Source: Defluviitoga tunisiensis
GTDB taxonomy: Bacteria; Thermotogota; Thermotogae; Petrotogales; Petrotogaceae
Assembly (NCBI RefSeq): GCF_000953715.1
Contig: NZ_LN824141.1
Span: 432,676 to 496,675 of the forward strand
Direction of reading: 5' to 3'
DNA length: 64,000 bases
A model generated the notes under the pieces. That model had not been told where the DNA came from. It was given only the letters and a program-made list of their open reading frames with translations, and ran no database searches. Both the position numbers and the translations under genes were made by a program. Positions 47,255-55,265 of this stretch are shown here, piece after piece (the first letter of the stretch is position 1; every line of letters begins with the position of its first letter).

Positions 47255-48094
47255 TTGAAAATATCGTCAAAGAAGAAAATAAATTATGTATTAATCGAAG
47301 TTGGATTAATAATAGTATCAATAATAATGTTTTTACCGTTTTTTTTAGCTGTATCTATGAGTTTTATGAGCGAGGTAGAGGTTTTTTCATATCCACCAAA
47401 ATTTCTTCCTTCTCAAATTAACTTTAAAAACTATAAAGAAGCATTAGATATAATGAATCTTAAGAGAATGCTTTTAAATTCTTTCATAGTAGCAACTTGT
47501 ACTACACTGGGGAAAATAATTACCGGGACTCTTGGTGCATTTGCTTTTTCTTCTTTTAACTTTAAAGGTAAAAATACTCTTTTTTTTACTTTATTTATAA
47601 CTTTGTTTTTGCCTGCAGAAACAGTAATGATTCTTCCTTTATTTATGATCATGTCAAAATTCGGGTGGGTCAATACATATTGGGCTTTGATCATACCTTT
47701 CACAGCATCAGCAACCAATACATTTTTATTTAGACAACATTTTATGTCTATTCCAACTGAATTAGAGGATGCAGCAAAAATTGATGGCGCGACTCCTATG
47801 CAATATTTTAGGAAAATATTGATTCCATTATCAGGTCCGATGATAGCAGGGGCTTCAATAATTAATTTTGTTTACGCTTGGAACATGTATTTATGGCCAT
47901 TAATAGTCACAATGGATAATAAAATGAAGACAGTTCAAATTGGTGTAAAAATGCTAATAGCAACAGATAGTACAAACAATTGGGGAATAATCATGGCAGG
48001 AACATTGATGGCTGCCCTACCAACATTAATTTTATTTTTTGTACTTCAAGATCTATTTGTTAAGAGTTTAGTAACCAGTGGATTAAAGGGATAA
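47255..48094 (+). CDS. ugpE: Glycerol-3-phosphate ABC transporter permease
   Basis: 279 residues, six membrane segments, EAA loop ELEDAAKIDGATPMQYFRKI (about 169-188) and C terminus DLFVKSLVTSGLKG typical of the MalG/UgpE group. The start is a TTG at 47255 with AGGGGTG upstream. It completes UgpB-A-E. Confidence 0.89.
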   Translation: MKISSKKKINYVLIEVGLIIVSIIMFLPFFLAVSMSFMSEVEVFSYPPKFLPSQINFKNYKEALDIMNLKRMLLNSFIVATCTTLGKIITGTLGAFAFSSFNFKGKNTLFFTLFITLFLPAETVMILPLFMIMSKFGWVNTYWALIIPFTASATNTFLFRQHFMSIPTELEDAAKIDGATPMQYFRKILIPLSGPMIAGASIINFVYAWNMYLWPLIVTMDNKMKTVQIGVKMLIATDSTNNWGIIMAGTLMAALPTLILFFVLQDLFVKSLVTSGLKG

Positions 48095-48215
48095 AAATTA
48101 TTTCTTGGTAGATAAATTCATATGAATGTTTAAATTCTTATTTTTATAATATAATATCTAGAGTGTACTTAATGACAATATCTAATTGAAAGTTCTTATG
48201 AAGGAGGAGCGATTA

Positions 48216-48935
48216 ATGGAGGATTTTTTAGTATTGGGTCATAGAGGTTACAGAGCAAAATATGCAGAAAACACTATTGAGGCATTTCAAAAAGCTTTAG
48301 AATATGGTGCTGATGGTATTGAATATGATTCTAGATTAACTAAAGATGGGGTTCTTGTAGTATTACATGATGAAGAAATTAATGGCATAAAATTAAACTC
48401 CATCGAATATAACCAACTAAAGAATATTAAATTTTCAAATGGTCAAACTATACCTACTGTTGAAGAAACAATTAGATCTTTGAACAATAAAGCTATCTTA
48501 AATCTAGAAGTAAAAGAAGTGGAAGCAGCTATTCCTTCTTACGAAATAACAAAAAAATTAGGGGCATTAAAAAGAACATTATTTTCATCATTCAAAGTTG
48601 ATGCACTAAGAAAAATAAGAAAAATAGATAAAGAGGTTAAATTAGGACTATTGGTTCAATATGATACCTTAGATAATTTACCTCAATTGCATAAGGAATT
48701 AAGCCTTTATTCTTTAAATTTATGGGTTGATGCTGTGAAAGAAAATATTCAAGAATCATCAAAAATGTTAAGAAAATGGAAAGATGCTGGCTTGAAAATA
48801 TATTTATGGACTCTTAACAATCCTCAAGATTTATATGATTTAGAAGGTTTTTACGATTGTGTAATAACCGATGAAGTGGAACTAATAGTTACTGAAAGAA
48901 AAAGAATGAAAAAAAAGGAACAATCTTCTAAATAA
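48216..48935 (+). CDS. ugpQ: Glycerophosphodiester phosphodiesterase
   Basis: About 239 residues, cytoplasmic (no signal). The GDPD TIM barrel motif GHRGYRAKYAENTIEAF carries the catalytic His and the Glu/Asp metal ligands, with a second His in VLHDEEI. It splits imported glycerophosphodiesters into glycerol 3-phosphate and an alcohol. It lies 121 bases behind ugpE. The AAGGAGGAG site fixes the ATG at 48216; an upstream in-frame TTG at 48186 has none. Confidence 0.92.
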   Translation: MEDFLVLGHRGYRAKYAENTIEAFQKALEYGADGIEYDSRLTKDGVLVVLHDEEINGIKLNSIEYNQLKNIKFSNGQTIPTVEETIRSLNNKAILNLEVKEVEAAIPSYEITKKLGALKRTLFSSFKVDALRKIRKIDKEVKLGLLVQYDTLDNLPQLHKELSLYSLNLWVDAVKENIQESSKMLRKWKDAGLKIYLWTLNNPQDLYDLEGFYDCVITDEVELIVTERKRMKKKEQSSK

Positions 48936-48975
48936 TAATATGTTTAATTGCAATGAAAATTGACTTTATCAATTT

Positions 48976-49007
48976 GCGAAGATTTTTTGATTTAGTTCGC
49001 TTTGTTT
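48976..49007 (+). terminator. Possible terminator after ugpQ
   Basis: Short stem GCGAA / TTCGC with a 15-nt loop and TTTGTTT behind it. The stem is weak, so this is tentative. Confidence 0.4.
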
Positions 49008-49051
49008 ACCTATAAACAGGCTTAGTCAACTAAGAATGACTCTGATACAAT

Positions 49052-49080
49052 TTGACTTTATTTAAAAGTAAATATAAAAT
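49052..49080 (+). promoter_or_regulatory. Promoter of the membrane alpha/beta hydrolase gene
   Basis: TTGACT (49052-49057), 17-bp spacer, TAAAAT (49075-49080); same hexamers and spacing as the ugp promoter at 44755, with a shared 12-base stretch. Confidence 0.75.
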
Positions 49081-49100
49081 AATAATGATTTTACATATTT

Positions 49101-49160
49101 GGCTAGAAATCCAGAGAAAAGCCTATTATTTCCAGACAACTGGAGATAATAGGCTTTTTT
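49101..49160 (+). promoter_or_regulatory. GlpP-type antitermination leader B (before the membrane hydrolase)
   Basis: GGCT (49101-49104) can pair with AGCC (49120-49123) around the 15-nt loop AGAAATCCAGAGAAA. AGCC also starts a very stable 16-bp terminator (AGCCTATTATTTCCAG / CTGGAGATAATAGGCT, one wobble) with a TTTTTT tail ending at 49160. Loop end GAGAAA and layout match leaders A and C. Confidence 0.75.
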
Positions 49161-49220
49161 AAGTGGTAGACTAATATTTTGGAATTCAAAAGGGTAATAC
49201 ACTCAAGGGAGGTTTTAATT

Positions 49221-51269
49221 ATGAAAAAAGAAACAAAACTGATCTTTTTCTCCATTGTTTTAATTCTTTTTGGAAGTATTCTTGCTCATATGTTTAACAC
49301 CTCATTTTATTCAGTAGACGTTAAAAGGATAAATTTTGAAACTGACACTGGTATTCTGTCAGGTCTTTTGTACATGCCAAAGGATGCTAGTGCAGCGGAT
49401 CCAAGGCCAACAATCATAACTACCCATGGGTATTTAAATTCCGCTGAAATGCAGGATGCTAGTGCAATAGAAATGTCAAGAAGAGGATATGTTGTTCTTG
49501 CGCTAGATATGTATGATCACGGTCATTCTATAAATAAAACAACATATGAACCTGCTACATCTTTCTTTTCTTTTTGGCCTAATGCTATTTATGATGCTGT
49601 TCAATACATGTATAATCAAGAATATGTCTTGAAAGATCCGGAAGGTAATGGAATCATTGGAGTTGCAGGACATTCTATGGGGGGATTTTCTTCTACGGTT
49701 GCCATGGTAAAGGATGAGCAAGATTTTTTGAAAACTGGCGTAAGAAAAATACATGCAGGGCTAACTATGGGATCTGATTATTCTTGGTCTAGCTATCTGG
49801 GAATCAATTCTGATGTAGCATTTGCAGCTTACGGACCAAGAACTGTTGGAATAATAGCTGCACATTATGATGAGTTTTTCTTCGATTCAGAAGCCTCAAA
49901 GACTGGTGAAACGGTTGTTTTCAAAGATTTCATAAACAAACCTGAAGGAAGAGCCTTTTTAGGGAATCCTGAGAACCCAATTGAAGGATTAATGTTTACA
50001 TTAGAAAACGGTGGTAGAAGGGTAATTTATGAACCATGGGAAATTCACCCTTGGAATCATTTCTCGTTTGAAACAACAAGATACCAAATATCGTTTTATA
50101 CAAAAGCATTTCAAGGATATACATCTCCAAATCAGAAAAATGTGGGATTAGGTCCAGAAAATCAAAGATGGATGTTAAAAGAATATTCTGAATTTTTGGC
50201 ATTAATTGGATTCTTCCTACTTTTTGTACCCTTAATAACCGCTCTCATTAAGTTGCCAATTTTTTCAAAGGCCATAACCACACCAACTTTAGTCATTCAA
50301 GCACCCAAAAATACACTTACAAAAACGATATATTGGATTTTCTTTATTTTTGGAGCTGCATTTCCTGCAATCTTCTTTCCAAGTTTGATGGTAAAAGGTG
50401 GATCAGGTATGGTTATTTTAAAGGTTTCATCACTCATAGTCTTTGCTCTGTCAATTATTATTGGAATTATTTTACACTCTAAAGCAAAAAAAATAGAGGG
50501 AAAATCAACAAAGTCAATCATAAACGGCACTATATTAATAGCACTGTCAAGTTTACTCCTTTTCTTATCTATCAATTTTGGAAATAATTTGTTTGTATTA
50601 AGTAGTTATTTCAATCAACCTACTACGAACCAAATTGTATACTGGGCGCTAATAGTATCTGAAGTTATTCTTATTTTAACGTTAGTTATGTATTATCTAA
50701 ACAAAAGATATTCAGAAATCACTCCAAAACACTATGGCTTTGTAACTAATTGGAAATCTATAATATCATCCCTCTTTGTAGTAATTGTTGCTGTAGTAAT
50801 TGGATTCGCATTACTATATTTAATTGACGCTCTATTTAAAACTGATTTTAGAATATGGACATGGGCGGTTAAAACTTTTGAAACTTCCCATTTAATTGCC
50901 GCTTTGAAATACTCTCCTTTCTTTTTCTTGTTCTATTATATAATAGGAATTTCTGTAAATGCTAATACAGGATTTATGAAAAAATCAAAAGGATATTTAT
51001 TTTCCTGTATATCCGTTGTGGGAGGACTTGTAGTATTTTTGTTACTGCAATATGGTCTTTTATTCTTTAGAGGAAAGGCATTATGCCCATCTCAAGCTTT
51101 GAACCCCATCTTGCTTTTTGCTTTGATACCCTCATTAATCGTAGCAACTTTTTATACAAAAAGTCTCTATGAAAAAACTGGTAATGTATACACCGCAGCC
51201 TTTTTAAATACCATATTAATGACAATAATATTAGCAGCTAATACAACAACATATCATGGATTAATATAG
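49221..51269 (+). CDS. Membrane-anchored alpha/beta hydrolase
   Basis: About 682 residues. An N-terminal membrane anchor (about 6-26) precedes an extracytoplasmic alpha/beta-hydrolase domain (about 35-330) with TTHGYLNSAEMQ (oxyanion region), nucleophile GHSMGGFS (Ser about 157) and a likely catalytic His in HPWNHFSFE. The C-terminal half (about 335-680) has around nine membrane segments. I know no characterised protein with this layout. Its own promoter and GlpP-type leader place it in the glycerol-phosphate regulon, so an ester-containing lipid or its product is a fair guess for substrate. GGGAGG fixes the start at 49221. Confidence 0.8.
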   Translation: MKKETKLIFFSIVLILFGSILAHMFNTSFYSVDVKRINFETDTGILSGLLYMPKDASAADPRPTIITTHGYLNSAEMQDASAIEMSRRGYVVLALDMYDHGHSINKTTYEPATSFFSFWPNAIYDAVQYMYNQEYVLKDPEGNGIIGVAGHSMGGFSSTVAMVKDEQDFLKTGVRKIHAGLTMGSDYSWSSYLGINSDVAFAAYGPRTVGIIAAHYDEFFFDSEASKTGETVVFKDFINKPEGRAFLGNPENPIEGLMFTLENGGRRVIYEPWEIHPWNHFSFETTRYQISFYTKAFQGYTSPNQKNVGLGPENQRWMLKEYSEFLALIGFFLLFVPLITALIKLPIFSKAITTPTLVIQAPKNTLTKTIYWIFFIFGAAFPAIFFPSLMVKGGSGMVILKVSSLIVFALSIIIGIILHSKAKKIEGKSTKSIINGTILIALSSLLLFLSINFGNNLFVLSSYFNQPTTNQIVYWALIVSEVILILTLVMYYLNKRYSEITPKHYGFVTNWKSIISSLFVVIVAVVIGFALLYLIDALFKTDFRIWTWAVKTFETSHLIAALKYSPFFFLFYYIIGISVNANTGFMKKSKGYLFSCISVVGGLVVFLLLQYGLLFFRGKALCPSQALNPILLFALIPSLIVATFYTKSLYEKTGNVYTAAFLNTILMTIILAANTTTYHGLI

Positions 51270-51275
51270 GAATTA

Positions 51276-51318
51276 TCGGTCAAAAAATCCAGACTCAAAA
51301 CCGATATGGTTACTTTTT
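51276..51318 (+). terminator. Possible terminator after the membrane hydrolase gene
   Basis: ATCGGT / ACCGAT arms around a long loop, followed by a T-run (ACTTTTTTC). The stem is only 6 bp, so tentative. Confidence 0.4.
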
Positions 51319-51366
51319 TCACAATGTATTTTTTTGAGTTAAACATTTAAAAATAGTGGTTAACAT

Positions 51367-51397
51367 TTGTCAAAAACTAAAAAGTTTGTGATATAAT
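51367..51397 (+). promoter_or_regulatory. Promoter of the glpA-like operon
   Basis: TTGTCA (51367-51372) and an extended -10 TGATATAAT (51389-51397). The spacer is 19 bp, which the extended -10 can make up for. Confidence 0.7.
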
Positions 51398-51432
51398 ATA
51401 AGAAACAAATAAATCTCTCGCTGAATGCGATT

Positions 51433-51507
51433 GATATGGTAGAGACTAAAGAGAAAACCATATCCAACCGAGGTTATTTCCTCGGAGCTTGGATATGGTT
51501 TTTTTGT
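51433..51507 (+). promoter_or_regulatory. GlpP-type antitermination leader C (before glpA)
   Basis: GATATGGT (51433-51440) pairs perfectly with ACCATATC (51457-51464) around the 16-nt loop AGAGACTAAAGAGAAA. The same ACCATATC starts the terminator, AACCATATCCAA...TTGGATATGGTT (51456-51500) with an inner GAGG/CCTC stem and a T-run. The antiterminator is the strongest of the three, at 8 bp. Confidence 0.82.
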
Positions 51508-51540
51508 TTATTAATCTGAAAATTGAGGAGGTTGAAAATT

Positions 51541-52971
51541 TTGATAGCTGTAATAGGAGGAGGCATAGTTGGTTCTTTAATAGCCAGAGAGATAAACAAA
51601 TATGAAAAAGACGTGTATTTGTTCGAGGCTAAAAATGGAATAGGAATGGGTGTTACAAAAGGAAATTCAGGGATAGTTCATGGTGGGTATGACGATCCTC
51701 CAGGTACTTTAAGGGCCGAACTATGTTATATGGGAAATAGACTATATGATGAATTATCAAAAGAACTATCAATAGAAGTTTTAAGAGTGGGATCTCATGT
51801 TGTAGCCTTCAATAATGAAGAAGTTAGCATAATAGACGAAATTGAAGAAAATGCTATAAACAATAATGTTAAAGAATATAAAATATTAGATAAAAATGAA
51901 ATACTAGAAATGGAACCTCTTTTGAACCAAAATGTATTGAAATCCTTTTATTGTCCAATTGCTGGCGTAACAGAGCCTTGGGAAGTAGCCATGCAAGCAG
52001 CAAGATCTCTTGAAATAAATGGTGGAAAAGTATTTAAAGAGAAAAAACTTGTTGAGGTAAACAGAAAAAACAATAAATATGAATTAATTTTTGAGGATGC
52101 CAGTTCATATTTAGCAGATTTAGTAGTTAATGCATGTGGTTTATATGCTGATGAAGTTGCTAAACTTTTTGGAGACAACTTACCTTTTATCTTCCCTGTA
52201 AAAGGAGAATATTTTCTTTTTGGAAAAGATATTAAATATACTAATTCTGTTATTTTTCCAACACCCACTCCTTTAACAAAAGGATGCCTAGTTGTTCCAA
52301 CAGTTGATGGAGGATTTTTGGCTGGTCCTAATGCTCGTGGGGTAAAATCAAAAAAAGATTTTTCAACAACCCCCGAAGGTCTTCTAGAAGTAAAAGAAAA
52401 ATCATTAAAATTAATCCCTTCTTTAGACTTTTCAAAAAATATTGTAAAAGTTTTTGCTGGTTTACGTCCTGAAACTCAAAAAAAAGATTTCTATATAGAT
52501 GTAGGAGAACACGGCAATGTTATACATGTTTCAGGTATTCGATCACCTGGTTTAACTGCTGCTCCTGCAATTGCCAAATATGTAGTTGAATTTTTAATAA
52601 CCGAAAAAATGCATATAGGGCTAAGAAAAAGGGAAGACTACATAAGTCATGTTGGAAAAATTCCCCATTTAGTAGAAACCAACCTAAATTATTGGGAAAA
52701 AGTAATTGAAGAAGATTCTGAAGCTGGAGAAATGATATGTTTCTGTAACAAAGTCACAAAAAAAGAGATTAAAGAAGCTATAAAAAATGGAGCAAGAACA
52801 GTTGATGATATAAAATTTGCAACTAGAGCATCATTTGGAGAATGCCAAGGAAGTTTTTGCACATCTAAAATTCTAAAAATAATATCTGAGGAAACACATA
52901 TATCTCCTCAAGATATTCAACAAAATGAAAAAGGATCTTGGATAATTGCATCAGAGGTGAGGTCAATATGA
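51541..52971 (+). CDS. glpA: GlpA-like FAD-dependent glycerol-3-phosphate dehydrogenase
   Basis: About 476 residues. An N-terminal FAD motif (VIGGGIVGSLIAREINKYE) and a DAO-type fold are followed by a C-terminal [2Fe-2S]-binding BFD-like domain with Cys in ICFCNKV and ECQGSFC (about 405-450), as in anaerobic GlpA. It oxidises glycerol 3-phosphate to dihydroxyacetone phosphate. The start is TTG 51541, 9 bases behind GAGGAGG; an earlier in-frame TTG at 51523 overlaps the ribosome site. Its stop overlaps the next ATG (ATGA). The leader before it fits GlpP control. Confidence 0.86.
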   Translation: MIAVIGGGIVGSLIAREINKYEKDVYLFEAKNGIGMGVTKGNSGIVHGGYDDPPGTLRAELCYMGNRLYDELSKELSIEVLRVGSHVVAFNNEEVSIIDEIEENAINNNVKEYKILDKNEILEMEPLLNQNVLKSFYCPIAGVTEPWEVAMQAARSLEINGGKVFKEKKLVEVNRKNNKYELIFEDASSYLADLVVNACGLYADEVAKLFGDNLPFIFPVKGEYFLFGKDIKYTNSVIFPTPTPLTKGCLVVPTVDGGFLAGPNARGVKSKKDFSTTPEGLLEVKEKSLKLIPSLDFSKNIVKVFAGLRPETQKKDFYIDVGEHGNVIHVSGIRSPGLTAAPAIAKYVVEFLITEKMHIGLRKREDYISHVGKIPHLVETNLNYWEKVIEEDSEAGEMICFCNKVTKKEIKEAIKNGARTVDDIKFATRASFGECQGSFCTSKILKIISEETHISPQDIQQNEKGSWIIASEVRSI

Positions 52972-54185
52972 AATATGAAACCGATGTAGTTGTTATAGGA
53001 GCTGGTGGTGGAGGATTAGCAGCGGCAATATCTGCAAGTAAAGCCGGGGCACAAGTTATATTAATTGAAAGGGAAGATGATTCTGGAGGCGTATTAAATC
53101 AATGTATACATAACGGTTTTGGATTACATTACTTTAGAAAAGATTTAACCGGTCCTGAATTTAAAGAATCTCTTCAAGAAGAGCTAGAAAAGACAAATGT
53201 AACTGTTTTAAAGAGTACTTTTGTTCTAGAAGTAACCCGAGATAAAAAAATACTTTTTGTGAATAAAAACGGAATAAATGAAATAAAAACTAAATCATTG
53301 GTTATGGCAACAGGAGCAAGAGAAAGACATTTTAATTCATTAGCTATACCTGGTGACAGAGTCAGCGGTATTTTTACAGCAGGTGTTGCCCAAAAATATA
53401 TAAATCTACAAAACTTAAAGCCAGCAAACAAGGCTTTAATACTTGGGTCTGGAGATATTGGATTAATAATGGCAAGAAGACTGCATTTAGAAGGAATAGA
53501 AGTAGAAGGGGTAGTAGAGATATTACCTTATCCTGGAGGACTAGAAAGAAATGTTCAACAATGCTTACGAGATTATAATATCCCTTTATATCTATCCCAT
53601 ACTGTGACAAGAGTAGAGGGAGATAAACGACTTAATAGAGTATATGTTTCTCAGGTAGATGAAAACAGAAACATAATTCCAAATACAGAAAAAATTTTTG
53701 AGGTAGATGCACTAATAACCTCTGTAGGGCTAATTCCATCTATAAAACCTGTCGAATTTGTACAAACTGCGCCTGGTTTTGTAACTTCGAATACTAATCA
53801 AACTTCAGAAGACTGGATTTTTGCTGCAGGAAATTGTACAGTCGTGTTTGACTTGGTTGATTTTGTTGCAAGAGAAGGCGAAAAAGCTGGAAAGTATGCT
53901 GCTCTTTATGCTAAAAAAGAGTATCTTCCACAAGAATTAATAAAAATCAAGAAGGGAGAAAATATTAACATACTACACCCTTCATACATTGACCCCGAAG
54001 AAAAATCCAAACTTTATATCAGAGTCTCTAAAGTATTTGATAAAGCAGAAATTGTTGTAGAACCTTTAGGAATAAAAATTATAGAGGAAGAAGCAAGGCC
54101 TTCCGAAATGATTGAAATTTCATTAAAACCTTTTCAAGATTCAAAAATAAAAGAAATTGAGGTGAAAGCCCATGGAATTAGTTAA
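52968..54185 (+). CDS. FAD-dependent pyridine nucleotide-disulphide-type oxidoreductase (GlpA partner)
   Basis: About 405 residues with FAD-binding VIGAGGGGLAAAISASKAG at the N terminus, the ATGARER motif (about 108) and a second nucleotide-binding ALILGSGDIGLIMARRL (about 155-175). SGGVLNQCIHNGFG contains the only early Cys, so there is no CxxxxC redox disulphide. It probably passes electrons from the GlpA-like subunit to NAD(P) or another carrier. It overlaps glpA by ATGA and the following gene by 14 bases. Confidence 0.85.
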   Translation: MKYETDVVVIGAGGGGLAAAISASKAGAQVILIEREDDSGGVLNQCIHNGFGLHYFRKDLTGPEFKESLQEELEKTNVTVLKSTFVLEVTRDKKILFVNKNGINEIKTKSLVMATGARERHFNSLAIPGDRVSGIFTAGVAQKYINLQNLKPANKALILGSGDIGLIMARRLHLEGIEVEGVVEILPYPGGLERNVQQCLRDYNIPLYLSHTVTRVEGDKRLNRVYVSQVDENRNIIPNTEKIFEVDALITSVGLIPSIKPVEFVQTAPGFVTSNTNQTSEDWIFAAGNCTVVFDLVDFVAREGEKAGKYAALYAKKEYLPQELIKIKKGENINILHPSYIDPEEKSKLYIRVSKVFDKAEIVVEPLGIKIIEEEARPSEMIEISLKPFQDSKIKEIEVKAHGIS

Positions 54186-54564
54186 TCACAAAAAGAAAAA
54201 GATAGTGTGCGTTAACTGTCCTCTTGGCTGTAAAATAAATGTAATTTATGCTGATGCAGATGAAATCGAAATATTCGAAGCAAAAGGGAATAGATGTAAA
54301 AGAGGCTTGGAATACGTTAAACAAGAACTTACAGATCCCCTAAGGGTAGTTGTTACAAGCGTAAAGGTCGAAAATGGAGAAGTACCTTTAGCTTCAGTCA
54401 GATCCACCAAACCGGTCCCTTTAAGATTAATGAACGATATTATGGAAATACTAAAAAATACTAAAGTTACCGCACCTGTTAAAAGAGGAGACATAATTAT
54501 AAGCAATATTTTAGATACAGGAAGTGATATAATAATAACAAGAAGTGTGAATAAAATAAACTAA
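54172..54564 (+). CDS. DUF1667 small iron-sulfur-type redox protein
   Basis: 130 residues with four Cys in CVNCPLGC and GNRCKRG, a likely metal or Fe-S site, then KPVPL and a C-terminal beta-rich part. It matches DUF1667 proteins, which regularly follow GlpA-like and NAD(FAD) oxidoreductases in Thermotogota and Clostridia. It may be the third subunit of the glycerol-3-phosphate oxidising complex. It overlaps the upstream gene by 14 bases. Confidence 0.83.
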   Translation: MELVNHKKKKIVCVNCPLGCKINVIYADADEIEIFEAKGNRCKRGLEYVKQELTDPLRVVVTSVKVENGEVPLASVRSTKPVPLRLMNDIMEILKNTKVTAPVKRGDIIISNILDTGSDIIITRSVNKIN

Positions 54565-54624
54565 ATAGCGTTTTAAAGCGGAAATAATTGATTGTGAAAT
54601 AAAATACAAAGACGAGGGGAAAAA

Positions 54625-55185
54625 ATGAATAATTTAAAAACATTAGTCAAAGAAAACACCATTATACCTGGAGTAAGAGACTTGAATGATGTTGTAGATG
54701 CTACAAGAACAAAGTCAAATATTATATTTTTACTTACAGGATCTATACTAGATTTAGAAAATATAGTAAGATTCGTTCGAAAATATGGGAAAAAATTGAT
54801 AGTTAATATTGATTTAGTTGAAGGTATAGCTTTTGATAAAAAAGGTATCGAATATTTAGCTAAAAAAGATCTATGCGATGGAATCATCTCTACAAAGAAT
54901 AATTTGGTTAGATGTGCTATGAAAGAAAATCTTCTAACTATTCAAAGAGTATTCTTAATTGACTCGGGTTCTCTTAATTCTATCAAAAATCTTATTGATA
55001 AAAGTAATGAACCAGACGCCTTTGAAATTCTTCCTGCAGTAGCCGCACCCTATTTTATCAACAACGTTAAAACTAACGGTATAATTATAGCAGGAGGGTT
55101 GATTACTAAAAGTTCTGAAGCTGAAGAATTATTTAAAAAGGGAGTCAGGGCTATATCAACGAGTGAAAAATCATTGTGGCTCTAA
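54625..55185 (+). CDS. glpP: Glycerol-3-phosphate responsive antiterminator
   Basis: 186 residues of the GlpP family (a TIM-barrel-like RNA regulator). Landmarks are NIIFLLTGSILDLE, VNIDLVEGIAFDKKG, CDGIISTKNNLV, IQRVFLIDSGSLNS and PDAFEILPAVAAP, ending with IIAGGLITKSSEAEELFKKG split over the phosphate-binding end of the barrel. In Bacillus, GlpP with glycerol 3-phosphate lets RNA polymerase read through leader terminators. Three such leaders precede ugpB, the membrane hydrolase gene and glpA in this window. It is 60 bases behind the DUF1667 gene and probably in the glpA operon, so it may control its own synthesis. Confidence 0.9.
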   Translation: MNNLKTLVKENTIIPGVRDLNDVVDATRTKSNIIFLLTGSILDLENIVRFVRKYGKKLIVNIDLVEGIAFDKKGIEYLAKKDLCDGIISTKNNLVRCAMKENLLTIQRVFLIDSGSLNSIKNLIDKSNEPDAFEILPAVAAPYFINNVKTNGIIIAGGLITKSSEAEELFKKGVRAISTSEKSLWL

Positions 55186-55265
55186 TGTGGTTTTATATAG
55201 ATTTATGTATAATTTAATCTAACCTATCAAAGGTAATATATAAATCTTTAAGGGGGAATTAAATT

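Noticed and set aside
48095-48215. A fourth GlpP-type leader before ugpQ
   Set aside because: The gap has no terminator-like stem and no GAGAAA loop, so ugpQ probably relies on the ugp promoter or an unremarkable one.
44829-51507. Reading the three leaders as metabolite riboswitches
   Set aside because: Each has only one short antiterminator stem with a purine loop and no room for a conserved aptamer; a GlpP gene nearby explains them better.
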